Source: Asanoa hainanensis (GTDB lineage Bacteria; Actinomycetota; Actinomycetes; Mycobacteriales; Micromonosporaceae). From it: DNA of 64,000 nt. Position numbers and translations under genes: made by a program. The stretch is taken from positions 682,001-746,000 of the forward strand of contig NZ_FZPH01000001.1 in NCBI RefSeq assembly GCF_900188485.1. Reading direction: 5' to 3'. The notes below the pieces were generated by a model. The model made no database searches. It saw only the letters and a program-made list of their open reading frames with translations, and was not told the DNA's origin. Below are positions 29,317 to 39,092 of the stretch, piece after piece; position 1 is the stretch's first letter; every line of letters starts with the position of its first letter.

Positions 29317-29606
29317 CCGCCCCACCAAGCGGGCAGACGCGTTGGCCTTAGCCCGGGCCGCTTGGGCGAGGCCTGGGCGTGGCCCTAGCCCGGGCCGCTC
29401 GGGCAATGCCGGAGCGCGGCTTAGCCCCGACCGCTCGGGCAATGCCGGAGCGCGGCTAAGCCCCGACCGCTCGGGCAATGCCAGACCGCGGGCCTGAGCC
29501 CGAACCGCACGGCCAAAGCCAGACCCCGACCCAAGCCCGAACCGCACGGGTGACGCCTGGGCCTGGCGCGGCGCCCCGGGGCCGGGTCGAGCCCGTGACG
29601 CACGTG
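29317..29606. repeat. Tandem array of about six 36-38-bp hairpin units
   Basis: The 290-bp gap between convergent genes holds imperfect units anchored by CCGCTCGGGCAATGCC-like 16-mers starting at 29358, 29395, 29431, 29467, 29505 and 29542 (periods 37, 36, 36, 38 and 37). The middle units each contain CCCGA-CCGC-TCGGG, a small stem-loop. The three central copies are nearly identical and the outer ones diverged. No gene is supported here; the frames stay open on both strands only because the repeat length is near a multiple of three. Confidence 0.8.
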
Positions 29607-32600
29607 TCAGGCCAGGCCGCGCTCGATGGCTTCGATGATGCGTGGGCGGAGTTCGGCGGCGCTGATGATGGCGTCCACCGAGCCGACCTCGACCGCGCGC
29701 TGGATGCTGTGGACTCGGTCGAACTCCGCGGCCACCTCGCCCAGCTTCTCGGCTCGGACCGACGACGTGATCTCGGCTAGGCGCGCGTTCAACGCCGCGC
29801 GTTCCGCCCCGCTGGCCGCTGACACCGCGGCCTGCAAGTCGGTCACCCGTGGGTCCGTGGCCGTGCGGTTGTTGACGTCGCCCGAGAAGACCACCGCCGC
29901 GGCTGGGGCGCCGCCCAGGACCGAGGCGAACGAGCCTTCCAGGGCCAGCACGGTCATGTTCGGGTTCAGGGCCTTCGAGAAGACCACGAACGCGCCGCCG
30001 TGGTAGCGGGAGATCACGCAGAAGACGATCGGGCCCTCGAAGTTGACGATCGCCCGGCCGATCTCGGCACCGTATTCCAGCTGGAGCTTGCGCATCGACT
30101 CCGGTGAGCCGTCGAAGCCCGACAGGTTCGCCAGCACCACCAGCGGGCGGTTGCCCGAGGCCGCGTTGATCGCTCGGGCCGTCTTCTTCGACGAGCGCGG
30201 GAACAAGGTGCCCGCGGTGTACGTGTCCGGGCCGTCGGTGGGCGGGAAGCCGCGCCGTGGGACCGAGCGGGACTCGATGCCCACCAGGCAGACCGGCCAG
30301 CCTCCGATGTGGACGTCCTGCACCGCCGACGTTTCGGCGTCGGCCATGCCCGCCCACCGTTCCAGCACCGCGTGGTCCTGGTCGGACAGCGCGCGCATCA
30401 CCGTGCGGATGTCGAACGCCTTCTTGCGGTCCGGGTTGTGGGCCGGTGAGAAGATCTGGCCGACCGTGGTGAAGTCGCTGCCGGCCACCACGTGCGGGAA
30501 GTCAGACACGTCGCGGTCGGTCGGGTCCGAGGTCACTGCCTTACGCGGGCCGGACTCGCCGGGCACGACGTAGGTGTGGTCGTAGTGCGCCATCAGCACG
30601 TCGCGGGCGGCGGTCAGGTTCGGCGCCCAGTACTGCGCCTGGCCGTTGGGGCCCATCACCCGGTCGTACCCGCCGATGCCGAAGTTGTCCTCGGCCGACA
30701 CGCCGCCCGAGAAGTCCAGGGACTGCTTGCCGGTGAGCACCATCGCCGAGTCCGGCGTCATGACCAGGATGCCCTTGGTGTGCATGAGCATCGTGGCTTC
30801 GGCGTTCCAGTACGGCTGGGCGCCCACGTTGATGCCCGCGACGACGATGTTGATCTCGCCGCCGGCCTGGGTGAACGTGACGATCCGCTTGAGCGCCGCC
30901 GCGACCCAGTCCATGTTCTCGGTGCCCGAGGTCATCGAGATCCGCGCGCCGGCCGACAGCGCGAACCACTCCAGCGGCACCCGCATCGACTCGGCCAGGT
31001 CGAGGGCCGCGATCACCCGCGCGCACTCCGGCTCCGACAGCGCACCCAGCGCCTTGGTCGGGTCGCCGAGCAACACGACCCGGGTGATCCCCTCGGGGTG
31101 CCGCGGCGTCTCGGTCGTGACCACGCCCGCCACGATCGCGGCCGTGTTGCGCCCCTTGGGCCGGTCGACGGGCACCAGCACACCCGCGGCGTCCAGGTCG
31201 TGCTCGACGAACGAACCGAGCAGACCCGTCAGCTCGTACGGGTAGACGTTGCCCCGCCGGGCCGCGCGCAGCACCTTCTGGCGGTAGTCGTCCAGCGGCC
31301 GCAACGGCTCAGTGGTCGGCTTGTCGACGTGCAGCGTCGAGCCGTGGCCCGGGTCGAGCGTGATGCGCACCGCGACCTCGGCGAGCTCGCCGGCCGCGTT
31401 GCGCTGCCGGGCGATGAACTGCACCTCTTCGAGACCGGCGCCGGCCGTGGTCGGCAGGATCCGGGCGACCAGCGCCTGCAGCTCGTCCATGGTCAGCTCG
31501 GTGGACGGCCAGACGTACATCATGATCCGGTTGGTGTCGTAGCGCTTGTTCTGCGGGCGCTGCGCCTGGATGTTGCGGATCGCGTCCAGGCCGGCGGTGA
31601 TCGCGTCCTCCAGCGCGGGCAGCGCGACCAGCCGGCCGTCGGCCTCGCGCAGCGGCGTCAGGTCGCGGACCTGACCCATCGCGATCAGCCGCTCGTCGGC
31701 CGGGTTGCTGCGCGCGGCCGCCTTGAAGAGGTAGATCTCCTCGTCGGCGGACGGCAGCCGGGTGAGGTGGAACTCGCGCAACCGCTGCAGCTGAAGCCGC
31801 TGAGCGATCTGCGGATGCAGCCCGCGGATCAGCCGGTCCTCGACAAAACCGGAGTCCGAGCCAGAGGCGGGGCGGAACGTGAAGTGGTGGTGGACGACCG
31901 CGCCGCTGGTGCCGGCGATCGTCGTCGTGATCCGGCGGACGCCCTCTGGCAGCGCGGCGGCGGCCACCAGCTCGCCGAGCCGCTCCGCCACCGCGTCACC
32001 GTCCGGCTGGTCCTCCCACGTGATGTAGAGGTCCGCGACCAGCCCGCGCGCTGGCCCCGAGGAGGCGAACGCGGCCACCGCACCCAGAGCGGACGGCAGC
32101 GCCGCGATGTCGACGGCGGTCGTCACGACCTGCGTCACGCCGCGCGGCCCCGTGTGTGACGCCGTGACGAAGCGGCAGCCCGCCGTCTCCCGGACGGTCA
32201 CCGCCGACAGTGCCCGGTTGCCGTAGTAGCGCCGCGTCAGCACCTCCAGCAGCGGCGCGTGGTCCAGACCCGCCCGACCGGCCCGCTGGCCGATCAGCCG
32301 GACCAGCGGCTCGTTGCTGGCCACCATGGCCTGGATCCGCGCGGCGCGGTCGGGTGCGGCCGGGTTCTGGTCGAGGTAGCGCAGGTCGGCGCGGACGGCG
32401 GCGTACACCTTGGCGCGGTTGCGGCGCAGCAGCGGCTGGGCGAACCAGCGGAACACGACGCCGCGGGCCAGGTCGGAGATCGCCGGGAAGCGGACCTGGG
32501 TGGCGGCGATGACGTGTTCGAGGGTGAGGCCGGCCCGCTCCGTGAGGGCCTCGACCGGCGGGTTGCCGACCAGCCACTGGCGTAGCAGCTCGGAGACGAT

Positions 32601-35069
32601 CCGGACCGAGGTGGTCATCTGCTGCTGGGCCAGGAAGATCCGGAAGACCGCGGACTCGAGCTCGGGCGTACGGTCGAAGCCGTCGATCCCGTAGTGGGCC
32701 AGCACCGTGGCCAGCTTGGCCTGGAAGCTCTCGCTGAGACCGGCCCGCTCGATGTCGAGGCTCTGCAGGTAGCTGTGGAAGGCCTCGCGCGGGCTGTGCA
32801 CCGGGCTGTCGGGCTCGGCGTCCAGCTCGCCGCCGGGCTTGTTGCGGCTCAGCTCGGACAGGTCCGCGAACACGGTGAGCAGGCCGAGCTCGCCCTCCAC
32901 GGGCTGGCCACCCTGCTCGGCGCGGGCGGCCAGATACGCCGCCAGCACCCGCTTGTGGTCACCGGCGTCGCCGTCGAAGCCGAGCAGCAGGCCACGCAGG
33001 TCCTGCAGGCCACGGGACGCGCGGGCGGCGGCCGAGCCGTTCGCCGGCGGCGCCGGCAGCTCGATCTCGACAGCGGGCGACGACGACTCCTCCGGAACCT
33101 CCGAGCCGCCCAGCGGCTCCAGCCGCATGAGGGGCGCCCCGGTCTCCACCTGGCTGCCGACGGACACCGGGCACTCGCGGACCCGGGCCCGGAACGGCGC
33201 GCGGAGCACCGTCTCCATCTTCATGCTCTCGAGTACGAGGATCGGGGCCCCGGACTCGACCTCGTCGCCGACGGCCAGCGGGGTCGCGACCACCAGCGCC
33301 GGAGCGGGTGAGCGGACGACGCCGCCCTCGTCGCGGCTGATCCGGTGGGTGACGCCGTCGACCTCGACCAGGTGCACCGGGCCGTGGGTCGCCGCGACCA
33401 GCCGGAACCGGTTGCCGTTGACGACGGCCTGGCCGCTGTGCTCGTCGAAGCGGTCCAGCTCGACGTCGGCCCAACCCTCGCCGATGCCGACCCGGAACCG
33501 CTTAGGGCCGACGCGCGCGACGCTGACCCGGTAGCCGCTGCCGCGCAGCTTGAGGTCGAGCGGGCGGCCCGGGTCGTGGTGCACCTGCGGGCGGCCGCCG
33601 TGCGCGGTGGACAGCAGCCGGCGGCGGCTGACCTCTTCCTCGTCCTCGTACGCCTCGATCGCCGCCACGGCCAGGGCGACCGCCGAGTGCCGGTGGCTGA
33701 CCAGGCGACCCTCGGCGCGTACCCGGTCGATCCAGCCGGTGTCGGCACTCGCGTCGACGACCTCCGGCTGGTTGAGCAGGTCGAGCACGAAGCTCTTGTT
33801 GGTGGCGCCACCCTCGATGATCACCGTGGTCTCGGCCATCGCCCGGCGCAGGCGGCCGAGCGCCTGCTCGCGGTCCTGCCCGTACGCGATGATCTTGGCG
33901 ATCATCGAGTCGAAGTCGGCCGGGATGGTGTCGCCCTCGCTGACGCCGGTGTCGACGCGGATGCCGGGGCCGGCGGGCAGCACCAGGCGCGCGATGCGGC
34001 CGGGCGCGGGGGCGAAGTCGCGGTCGGGGTCCTCGGCGTTGAGCCGGGCCTCGACGGCGTGGCCGGACTCGGCCGGCTGCTCGCCGGTGAGCCGACCGCC
34101 GCCGGCCACGTGGAGCTGGAGCCGCACCAGGTCGGTGCCGGTGGTGAGCTCGGTGATCGGGTGCTCGACCTGGAGTCGGGTGTTGACCTCGAGGAACGCA
34201 AACAGCTTCTCGCCGGGGTGGTAGAGGAACTCGACGGTGCAGGCGCCCCGGTAGCCGACGGCCACCGCGAGCCGCTCGGCCGAGGTCTTGAGCTCGAGCG
34301 CCTGATCGGGCGAGAGCGCCGGCGATGCCGACTCCTCGATGATCTTCTGGTTGCGGCGCTGCACGGAGCAGTCCCGGACGCCCAGCGCCCAGGCGGTGCC
34401 CTGGCCGTCGGCGATGACCTGGACCTCGACGTGCCGGGCGCCGGTGACCAGGCGCTCCAGGAACACGACGCCGGAGCCGAACGCGCGCAGGGCCTCCTGG
34501 CTGGTCCGCTCGTACGCGTCGGCGAGGTCCTCCCCCGACGCCACCATCCGGATGCCGCGCCCGCCGCCGCCGGCCGTCGCCTTGAGCATCAGCGGGTAGC
34601 CGATCCGCTCGCCCGCCGCCAGCGCGTCCTCGAGGGTGGCCACCTCGCCGCGGCTCCACGGCGCGACCGGGACCCCGACCTCCTCGGCGATCAGCTTCGC
34701 GCCGATCTTGTCGCCCAGCTTGCGCATCGCGTCGGCGCTCGGGCCGACGAAGGTGACACCGAGCTTCTCGCAGAGCTCGGCGAACGCCGGGTCCTCGGCG
34801 ACGAAGCCCCACCCGACCCAGGCGGCGTCGGCACCGGTCTCGACGAGGGCGCGTTCCAGGACGGCATGGTCGAGGTACGGGCGGGCGGACGCGGGACCCA
34901 GCGGGTACGCGATGTCGGCGGCCCGCACGAAGGTCGAGTTGCGGTCGGCGTCGGTGTAGAGGGCGACCGTCTCGATGCGCGCTCCGGTCTCCGCGGACAG
35001 ATCCCGGACGGCGTGGATGAGCCGCATGGCGGCCTCTCCACGGTTGACGATGGCGACACGACTGAACAC
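29607..35069 (-). CDS. Single-chain biotin-dependent acyl-CoA carboxylase (BC-BCCP-central-CT)
   Basis: 1820 aa. Order: biotin carboxylase about 1-450 (VNRGEAAMR, ATAGGGGRG near 170, FLEVNTRLQVEHP), linker, biotin carrier domain with ESMKME (biotinyl Lys617), a central helical region about 690-1230, and a carboxyltransferase about 1230-1800 with VVLLGDPTKALGAL and GIESRSVPRRGFPP. This is the layout of eukaryotic acetyl-CoA carboxylase rather than the split AccA/AccD subunits of most actinobacteria. It carboxylates acetyl-CoA or another acyl-CoA to feed lipid or polyketide synthesis. Transcribed alone, toward the hairpin array. Confidence 0.93.
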   Translation of the reverse strand: MFSRVAIVNRGEAAMRLIHAVRDLSAETGARIETVALYTDADRNSTFVRAADIAYPLGPASARPYLDHAVLERALVETGADAAWVGWGFVAEDPAFAELCEKLGVTFVGPSADAMRKLGDKIGAKLIAEEVGVPVAPWSRGEVATLEDALAAGERIGYPLMLKATAGGGGRGIRMVASGEDLADAYERTSQEALRAFGSGVVFLERLVTGARHVEVQVIADGQGTAWALGVRDCSVQRRNQKIIEESASPALSPDQALELKTSAERLAVAVGYRGACTVEFLYHPGEKLFAFLEVNTRLQVEHPITELTTGTDLVRLQLHVAGGGRLTGEQPAESGHAVEARLNAEDPDRDFAPAPGRIARLVLPAGPGIRVDTGVSEGDTIPADFDSMIAKIIAYGQDREQALGRLRRAMAETTVIIEGGATNKSFVLDLLNQPEVVDASADTGWIDRVRAEGRLVSHRHSAVALAVAAIEAYEDEEEVSRRRLLSTAHGGRPQVHHDPGRPLDLKLRGSGYRVSVARVGPKRFRVGIGEGWADVELDRFDEHSGQAVVNGNRFRLVAATHGPVHLVEVDGVTHRISRDEGGVVRSPAPALVVATPLAVGDEVESGAPILVLESMKMETVLRAPFRARVRECPVSVGSQVETGAPLMRLEPLGGSEVPEESSSPAVEIELPAPPANGSAAARASRGLQDLRGLLLGFDGDAGDHKRVLAAYLAARAEQGGQPVEGELGLLTVFADLSELSRNKPGGELDAEPDSPVHSPREAFHSYLQSLDIERAGLSESFQAKLATVLAHYGIDGFDRTPELESAVFRIFLAQQQMTTSVRIVSELLRQWLVGNPPVEALTERAGLTLEHVIAATQVRFPAISDLARGVVFRWFAQPLLRRNRAKVYAAVRADLRYLDQNPAAPDRAARIQAMVASNEPLVRLIGQRAGRAGLDHAPLLEVLTRRYYGNRALSAVTVRETAGCRFVTASHTGPRGVTQVVTTAVDIAALPSALGAVAAFASSGPARGLVADLYITWEDQPDGDAVAERLGELVAAAALPEGVRRITTTIAGTSGAVVHHHFTFRPASGSDSGFVEDRLIRGLHPQIAQRLQLQRLREFHLTRLPSADEEIYLFKAAARSNPADERLIAMGQVRDLTPLREADGRLVALPALEDAITAGLDAIRNIQAQRPQNKRYDTNRIMMYVWPSTELTMDELQALVARILPTTAGAGLEEVQFIARQRNAAGELAEVAVRITLDPGHGSTLHVDKPTTEPLRPLDDYRQKVLRAARRGNVYPYELTGLLGSFVEHDLDAAGVLVPVDRPKGRNTAAIVAGVVTTETPRHPEGITRVVLLGDPTKALGALSEPECARVIAALDLAESMRVPLEWFALSAGARISMTSGTENMDWVAAALKRIVTFTQAGGEINIVVAGINVGAQPYWNAEATMLMHTKGILVMTPDSAMVLTGKQSLDFSGGVSAEDNFGIGGYDRVMGPNGQAQYWAPNLTAARDVLMAHYDHTYVVPGESGPRKAVTSDPTDRDVSDFPHVVAGSDFTTVGQIFSPAHNPDRKKAFDIRTVMRALSDQDHAVLERWAGMADAETSAVQDVHIGGWPVCLVGIESRSVPRRGFPPTDGPDTYTAGTLFPRSSKKTARAINAASGNRPLVVLANLSGFDGSPESMRKLQLEYGAEIGRAIVNFEGPIVFCVISRYHGGAFVVFSKALNPNMTVLALEGSFASVLGGAPAAAVVFSGDVNNRTATDPRVTDLQAAVSAASGAERAALNARLAEITSSVRAEKLGEVAAEFDRVHSIQRAVEVGSVDAIISAAELRPRIIEAIERGLA

Positions 35070-35254
35070 CGGCTGAGCCTCCCACTGACGAATGCGCGAA
35101 AGCGAAGCCCGGATCTCGGGCCATCACCCACACTCGCCCTTACCCTGCCCGATTACCCTCCGGTACACCAACGCGCCACCTCGCGCATGGCGTGGCCGAC
35201 ATCTTGTGGAGATCCAACAAGAGCTGGTCACCGTCCGTACTGGACCGATAACGA

Positions 35255-36046
35255 TCAGGAAATCGTGTACCGGATCTCGCCGTGCAGGACCACGAACCAG
35301 CCGTCCTCGGCCGCCGCCCACTGCCGCCAGCCGGCGGCCAGCCGCTCCAGATCGGCCGGACCAGCCAGGCCGAGTTCGATCGCACGCTCCCCGATCGCCG
35401 AGCCGACCACCCGGTCCGCCCACATGCCGCCCCACCAGGCGCGGTCCTCCGGTGTGGCGAAGGTCCAGGTCGACGACGTCGCGGTGACGTCGGACAGGCC
35501 GGCGGCGCGGGCCCAGGAGAGCAGCCGGCGTCCTGCGTCCGGCTCACCGCCGTTGGCGCGGGCGACCCGGCGGTAGAGGTCGAGCCATTCGGACAATGCG
35601 GGCACCTCGGGCCACCAGGTGAACGCGGCGTAATCGCTGTCGCGGGCGGCCACGACCCCGCCGGGCCGGCAGACGCGGGCCATCTCGCGCAGCGCGGTCA
35701 CCGGGTCGGCGACGTGCTGGAGCACCTGGTGGGCGTGCACGACGTCGAAGCTGTCGTCGGCATAGCTCAGGGCGTGCACGTCCTCGACGGCGAAGTCGAT
35801 CGCCAGGCCGCGCTCGGAAGCCACCGCGCGGGCCGCTTCGAGGGCCGCCGGCGCGGTCTCGATCGCGGTCACCGAGCCGACGCGCGTGGCCAGGTCGGCG
35901 GTGATCGTGCCGGGGCCGCAACCGACGTCGAGCAGCCGGGCGTCGGGGGTCAGCGCGGGCAGCAGGTAGGCGGCGGAGTTCTCGGCGGTGCGCCAGCGGT
36001 GGGAGCGCAGGACGGACTCGTGGTGCCCGTGGGTGTAGACGGCCAT
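35255..36046 (-). CDS. Class I SAM-dependent methyltransferase
   Basis: 263 aa. LLDVGCGPGTITADLA is motif I, VTAIETAPAALEAAR motif II, and FDVVHAHQVLQHVADPVTALREMARVCRPGG the UbiE/Methyltransf_11 core. The C-terminal WWGGMWADR segment is common to a group of small-molecule methyltransferases. Acceptor unknown. The 185 bp between this gene and the carboxylase start hold no recognisable element. Confidence 0.9.
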   Translation of the reverse strand: MAVYTHGHHESVLRSHRWRTAENSAAYLLPALTPDARLLDVGCGPGTITADLATRVGSVTAIETAPAALEAARAVASERGLAIDFAVEDVHALSYADDSFDVVHAHQVLQHVADPVTALREMARVCRPGGVVAARDSDYAAFTWWPEVPALSEWLDLYRRVARANGGEPDAGRRLLSWARAAGLSDVTATSSTWTFATPEDRAWWGGMWADRVVGSAIGERAIELGLAGPADLERLAAGWRQWAAAEDGWFVVLHGEIRYTIS

Positions 36047-36065
36047 GCGGCCGACCGTACGCCGA

Positions 36066-36983
36066 TCATCCCGCTATCCGGGAGGGATCTCCCACCTCTT
36101 GAGACAGGGCCGCGAGCAGCGCTTGGGTCAGAGGGTCCGCGGACCGCCGTCGGGCGGTCGCGACGCCGATCCGGCGCGACGGCCGCGGCGCCTCGAGCGG
36201 CACCATCTCCAGACCGGCGGCATCGGCGAGCAGCGCGGTCTGCGGGATCAGGCTCACGCCGACGCCGACCCGGACCAGCGCCTGGGCGAACACGTAGTCG
36301 GTGCTCCGGCAGGCCACGTCGACCTCGAAGCCGGCCAGGGCGGCGTGGTGGCCGATCATGTCGGTCGCGGTCAGGCAGCCCTGCACGAAGCGCTCGCCGG
36401 CGAGATCGGCCATGGCGATCTCGTCACGGCCGGCGAGCCGGTGCCCGGCCGGCAGCACGACCCACATCGGATCGTCGAGCAGCGGGGTCCAGGTCAGCCC
36501 GGACCGGTCGTCGGGGCTGACCGGCGGCGGCCCCTCGAAGTGGTAGCTCAGCCCCACGTCGGCCTCGCCCGAGCGCACCTGGAGGAGCGCCTCGTCGGGC
36601 TCGCTCTCCAGCACGGTGATCGACGCTTCGGGGTGCAGCGCGGAGAAGCGGGTCAGCGCGCCGGGCAGCAGCCGCTGGCCACCGCTGGCGAACGTCGCGA
36701 TGGTCAGCCGCGGCCCCACGGAAGCGAGCCGGGCGATCTCGCGCTCGGCGCTCTCGAGCTCCGCGGCGATCACGTCGGCCGCCTCGACGAGCACCCGGCC
36801 GGCCTCGGTGACCTCGATGCCGCGGGTGCTGCGGCAGACCACGCCGGCGCCGAGCGACCGCTCCAACGCGCTGATCTGCTGCGAGACCGCCGACGGGGTG
36901 AGCCGGAGCACGGCGGCCGCGCGGTTGAAGCTGCCCTGCCGGGCGACCTCACGGAAGATCCTGAGCCGCTGCACGTCGATCAT
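36066..36983 (-). CDS. LysR-family transcriptional regulator
   Basis: 305 aa. N-terminal winged helix MIDVQRLRIFREVARQGSFNRAAAVLRLTPSAVSQQI, then a periplasmic-binding-protein-like effector domain. AGGA 6 nt upstream supports the ATG. Divergent from the DMT-family exporter gene with 70 bp between, the standard arrangement for a LysR activator and its target. The exporter substrate or a related metabolite is the probable inducer. Confidence 0.95.
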   Translation of the reverse strand: MIDVQRLRIFREVARQGSFNRAAAVLRLTPSAVSQQISALERSLGAGVVCRSTRGIEVTEAGRVLVEAADVIAAELESAEREIARLASVGPRLTIATFASGGQRLLPGALTRFSALHPEASITVLESEPDEALLQVRSGEADVGLSYHFEGPPPVSPDDRSGLTWTPLLDDPMWVVLPAGHRLAGRDEIAMADLAGERFVQGCLTATDMIGHHAALAGFEVDVACRSTDYVFAQALVRVGVGVSLIPQTALLADAAGLEMVPLEAPRPSRRIGVATARRRSADPLTQALLAALSQEVGDPSRIAG

Positions 36984-37053
36984 CAGTTTTCCTTAATACG
37001 AGCAACCCAAATCATCACTACCGCTGAATACGGTACGGGGCGAGGCTCGAAGT

Positions 37054-37968
37054 GTGAACAGACGAGCCTGGATCCTTTTCGCAACGGTCGCCGTCCTCTG
37101 GGGCATCCCGTACCTGCTGATCAAGATCGCCATCGAGGACCTGTCGCCTCTGCTGGTGGTCTTCGGCCGGGTGGCCATCGCGGCCCTCGTGCTGGTGCCG
37201 ATCGCCGCCGCGCAAGGCACCCTGTCGTCGCTGCGCCGCCATCTCGGCCCGGTGACCTTCCTGGGCCTCGTCCACATCGTCGGGCCGTTCCTGCTGATCA
37301 CGTACGGCGAGGTGCACATCAGCTCGTCCCTGACCGGCCTGCTGATCGCCATCGAGCCGGTGCTGATCGCGCTGCTCATGCTGCGCACGGACCGGCTGAC
37401 CCCGGTGCGCGGTGCCGGCCTGGCGCTGGGCCTGGTCGGCGTGGCGGTCCTGGTCGGCCTCGACATCTCGGGCGACCGCCTGGGCCTGCTCGGTGCGGGC
37501 ATGATCCTGCTGGCCACGTTCCTGTACGCGGTGGCCACGGTCTACGTGCAGCGCAAGGCGTCGGAGGTGCCGCCGACCGCGCTGGTCGCCGGCACGACGA
37601 CCGTGAGCACGCTGGTCCTGGCCCCGTTCGCGGCGTTCGCGCTGCCGACGACCCCGGTCAGCGGCGGATCGTGGGCGGCGCTGCTGGCCCTGGGCCTGCT
37701 CTGCACCGCAGTCGCGCTGCTCGCCTTCTACCGCCTGATCGGCGAGGCGGGCCCGGGCCGCGCGGGCCTGGTCACCTACGCGAACCCGGTGGTCGCGGTC
37801 CTGCTGGGCGTCGCGATCCTGAACGAGCCCCTGCACACCAGCACGCTGCTCGGCTTCGCCCTGATCGTCGCGGGCTGCTGGCTCTCCACCCGCCCGACCC
37901 GAACCGAGACCCCGCAGCCGGCGCCCGAGCCCGCCAGGTCCGTCGATCTCGCGACAGCGAGTCGCTGA
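37054..37968 (+). CDS. EamA/DMT-superfamily transporter
   Basis: 304 aa with ten predicted helices and two EamA halves (ILFATVAVLWGIPYLLIKIA and GLLGAGMILLATFLYAVATVYVQ). The tail is Pro/Thr-rich. Likely a drug/metabolite exporter in the cytoplasmic membrane, controlled by the divergent LysR protein. GTG start; no good ribosome site is visible. Confidence 0.92.
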   Translation: MNRRAWILFATVAVLWGIPYLLIKIAIEDLSPLLVVFGRVAIAALVLVPIAAAQGTLSSLRRHLGPVTFLGLVHIVGPFLLITYGEVHISSSLTGLLIAIEPVLIALLMLRTDRLTPVRGAGLALGLVGVAVLVGLDISGDRLGLLGAGMILLATFLYAVATVYVQRKASEVPPTALVAGTTTVSTLVLAPFAAFALPTTPVSGGSWAALLALGLLCTAVALLAFYRLIGEAGPGRAGLVTYANPVVAVLLGVAILNEPLHTSTLLGFALIVAGCWLSTRPTRTETPQPAPEPARSVDLATASR

Positions 37969-37998
37969 ACACCACCGCCGACCGGCAGAATCCTCGCT

Positions 37999-38262
37999 GT
38001 GACCACATGGGAGTACGCCCGGTTGGAATATCGGGCCGCCGGCACCTACGGCGAGGACCAGTTCATGGACTGGAACGCCACCTTCCACCACTCCGGTGGC
38101 GCCCAACGGTGGGGCACCGACGAGCGGTTCAACGACATGCGCCACCTGAACCGCGCGGGCGCCGCGGGTTGGCAGGCCTACGACCGCAGCGCCACCTACT
38201 TCCCGAACGAACCCCACCGCCTGTACGGCGTCACGTACTCGCTGCGCCGCCCGGTGGAATAG
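37999..38262 (+). CDS. Small hypothetical protein
   Basis: 87 aa from GTG 37999. Aromatic-rich and mixed beta/alpha, reading [14 protein letters not shown] early and [11 protein letters not shown] at the end. A CAGAAT hexamer lies 7 nt before the GTG with no ribosome site, a leaderless pattern. The final 32 bp overlap the 3' end of the convergent nucleotidyltransferase gene. No family is recognised beyond a resemblance to DUF4177-like small proteins that start with WEY. Confidence 0.65.
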   Translation: MTTWEYARLEYRAAGTYGEDQFMDWNATFHHSGGAQRWGTDERFNDMRHLNRAGAAGWQAYDRSATYFPNEPHRLYGVTYSLRRPVE

Positions 38263-39007
38263 CCACGCCGTCCTCGACCGCCCAGCGTAGGAAGTCGTAG
38301 GTTGCCTGGCCCCGCTCGACGAGGTCGTCGTAGGCGGTCGGGCGGTCCGGGTTCTCGCGGATGCGCAGGGCCTCGACGCCCAGGCGGTGCCAGCGCGGGT
38401 CCAGTTCCGCCGCGACGTACCGGCCGGCTCCGCTCTTGGAGGTCAGCTCGCCCTTGGCCAGCAGGTGGTGCAGACGCGCGACGCCGAGCACGATCCACGC
38501 GACCGCTGGATCGTGGCCGCCGATCGCTTCGACGCCGCCCTGCGAGATCTGCGGGAGGTAGGACCGCCAGTACGTGTCGAGGTTGTTCCAGGTGAACGAG
38601 CGCAGCTCGGCCCGGTCCGTGTGCACCGGTGGCAACGCGCCGCGGACCACCACCGCGCGCTCGGCGAGCTCGTGCCACGTCACCGGGTTGATGTCGATCG
38701 TGCCGCTCGCGTCGAACTCACCCTGGTAGAAGGCCGGGCGCTTGCCGACCGTCAACGACGAGCCGGCCAGGTCATGCGGCGAGCAGTGGAAGCCGTCGAA
38801 AACCACGTCCGGGTGGCGGGCCTTCGTCGCCTGGTGGGCCTCGGCCAGCAGGGCGTGGTCGGGTGGTTGGGTCCACACGCCGACGAAATCCACGTCGCTG
38901 CCGGCGAAGAACTCGCCCCAGCACAGCGAACCGTGCAGGAACAGCCCGGTCAGCGCACCGGGTTGCCGGGCGTCGACCTCGGTCAGGAAGGTACGGGTGA
39001 CATCCAC
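38231..39007 (-). CDS. Nucleotidyltransferase-domain protein (aminoglycoside adenylyltransferase-like)
   Basis: 258 aa. G26-S27...S37-D38-V39-D40 is the G-S-x10-D-x-D signature of the pol-beta nucleotidyltransferase fold, followed by a helical C-terminal half ([24 protein letters not shown]) as in ANT(3'')-type and DUF4111 proteins. It may transfer AMP to a small molecule or be a housekeeping paralogue. Resistance is possible but unproven from sequence. Overlaps the convergent 87-aa gene by 32 bp. Confidence 0.85.
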   Translation of the reverse strand: MDVTRTFLTEVDARQPGALTGLFLHGSLCWGEFFAGSDVDFVGVWTQPPDHALLAEAHQATKARHPDVVFDGFHCSPHDLAGSSLTVGKRPAFYQGEFDASGTIDINPVTWHELAERAVVVRGALPPVHTDRAELRSFTWNNLDTYWRSYLPQISQGGVEAIGGHDPAVAWIVLGVARLHHLLAKGELTSKSGAGRYVAAELDPRWHRLGVEALRIRENPDRPTAYDDLVERGQATYDFLRWAVEDGVAIPPGGAAST

Positions 39008-39092
39008 CCGGGCACGCTAGCCGTGCGATCCGGGTCACGAACAGGTTGTGCGACCCTCTGCTACGCCGTTCAGGGTGACAAGGGGGTACGTG

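Noticed and set aside
29317-29606. CRISPR array
   Set aside because: Repeats are 36-38 bp and directly tandem with no unique spacers, they carry drifted copies, and no cas genes are present.
36984-37053. T-N11-A LysR box between the LysR and DMT genes
   Set aside because: Several loose matches exist in this AT-richer gap, none with convincing dyad symmetry, so no site is called.
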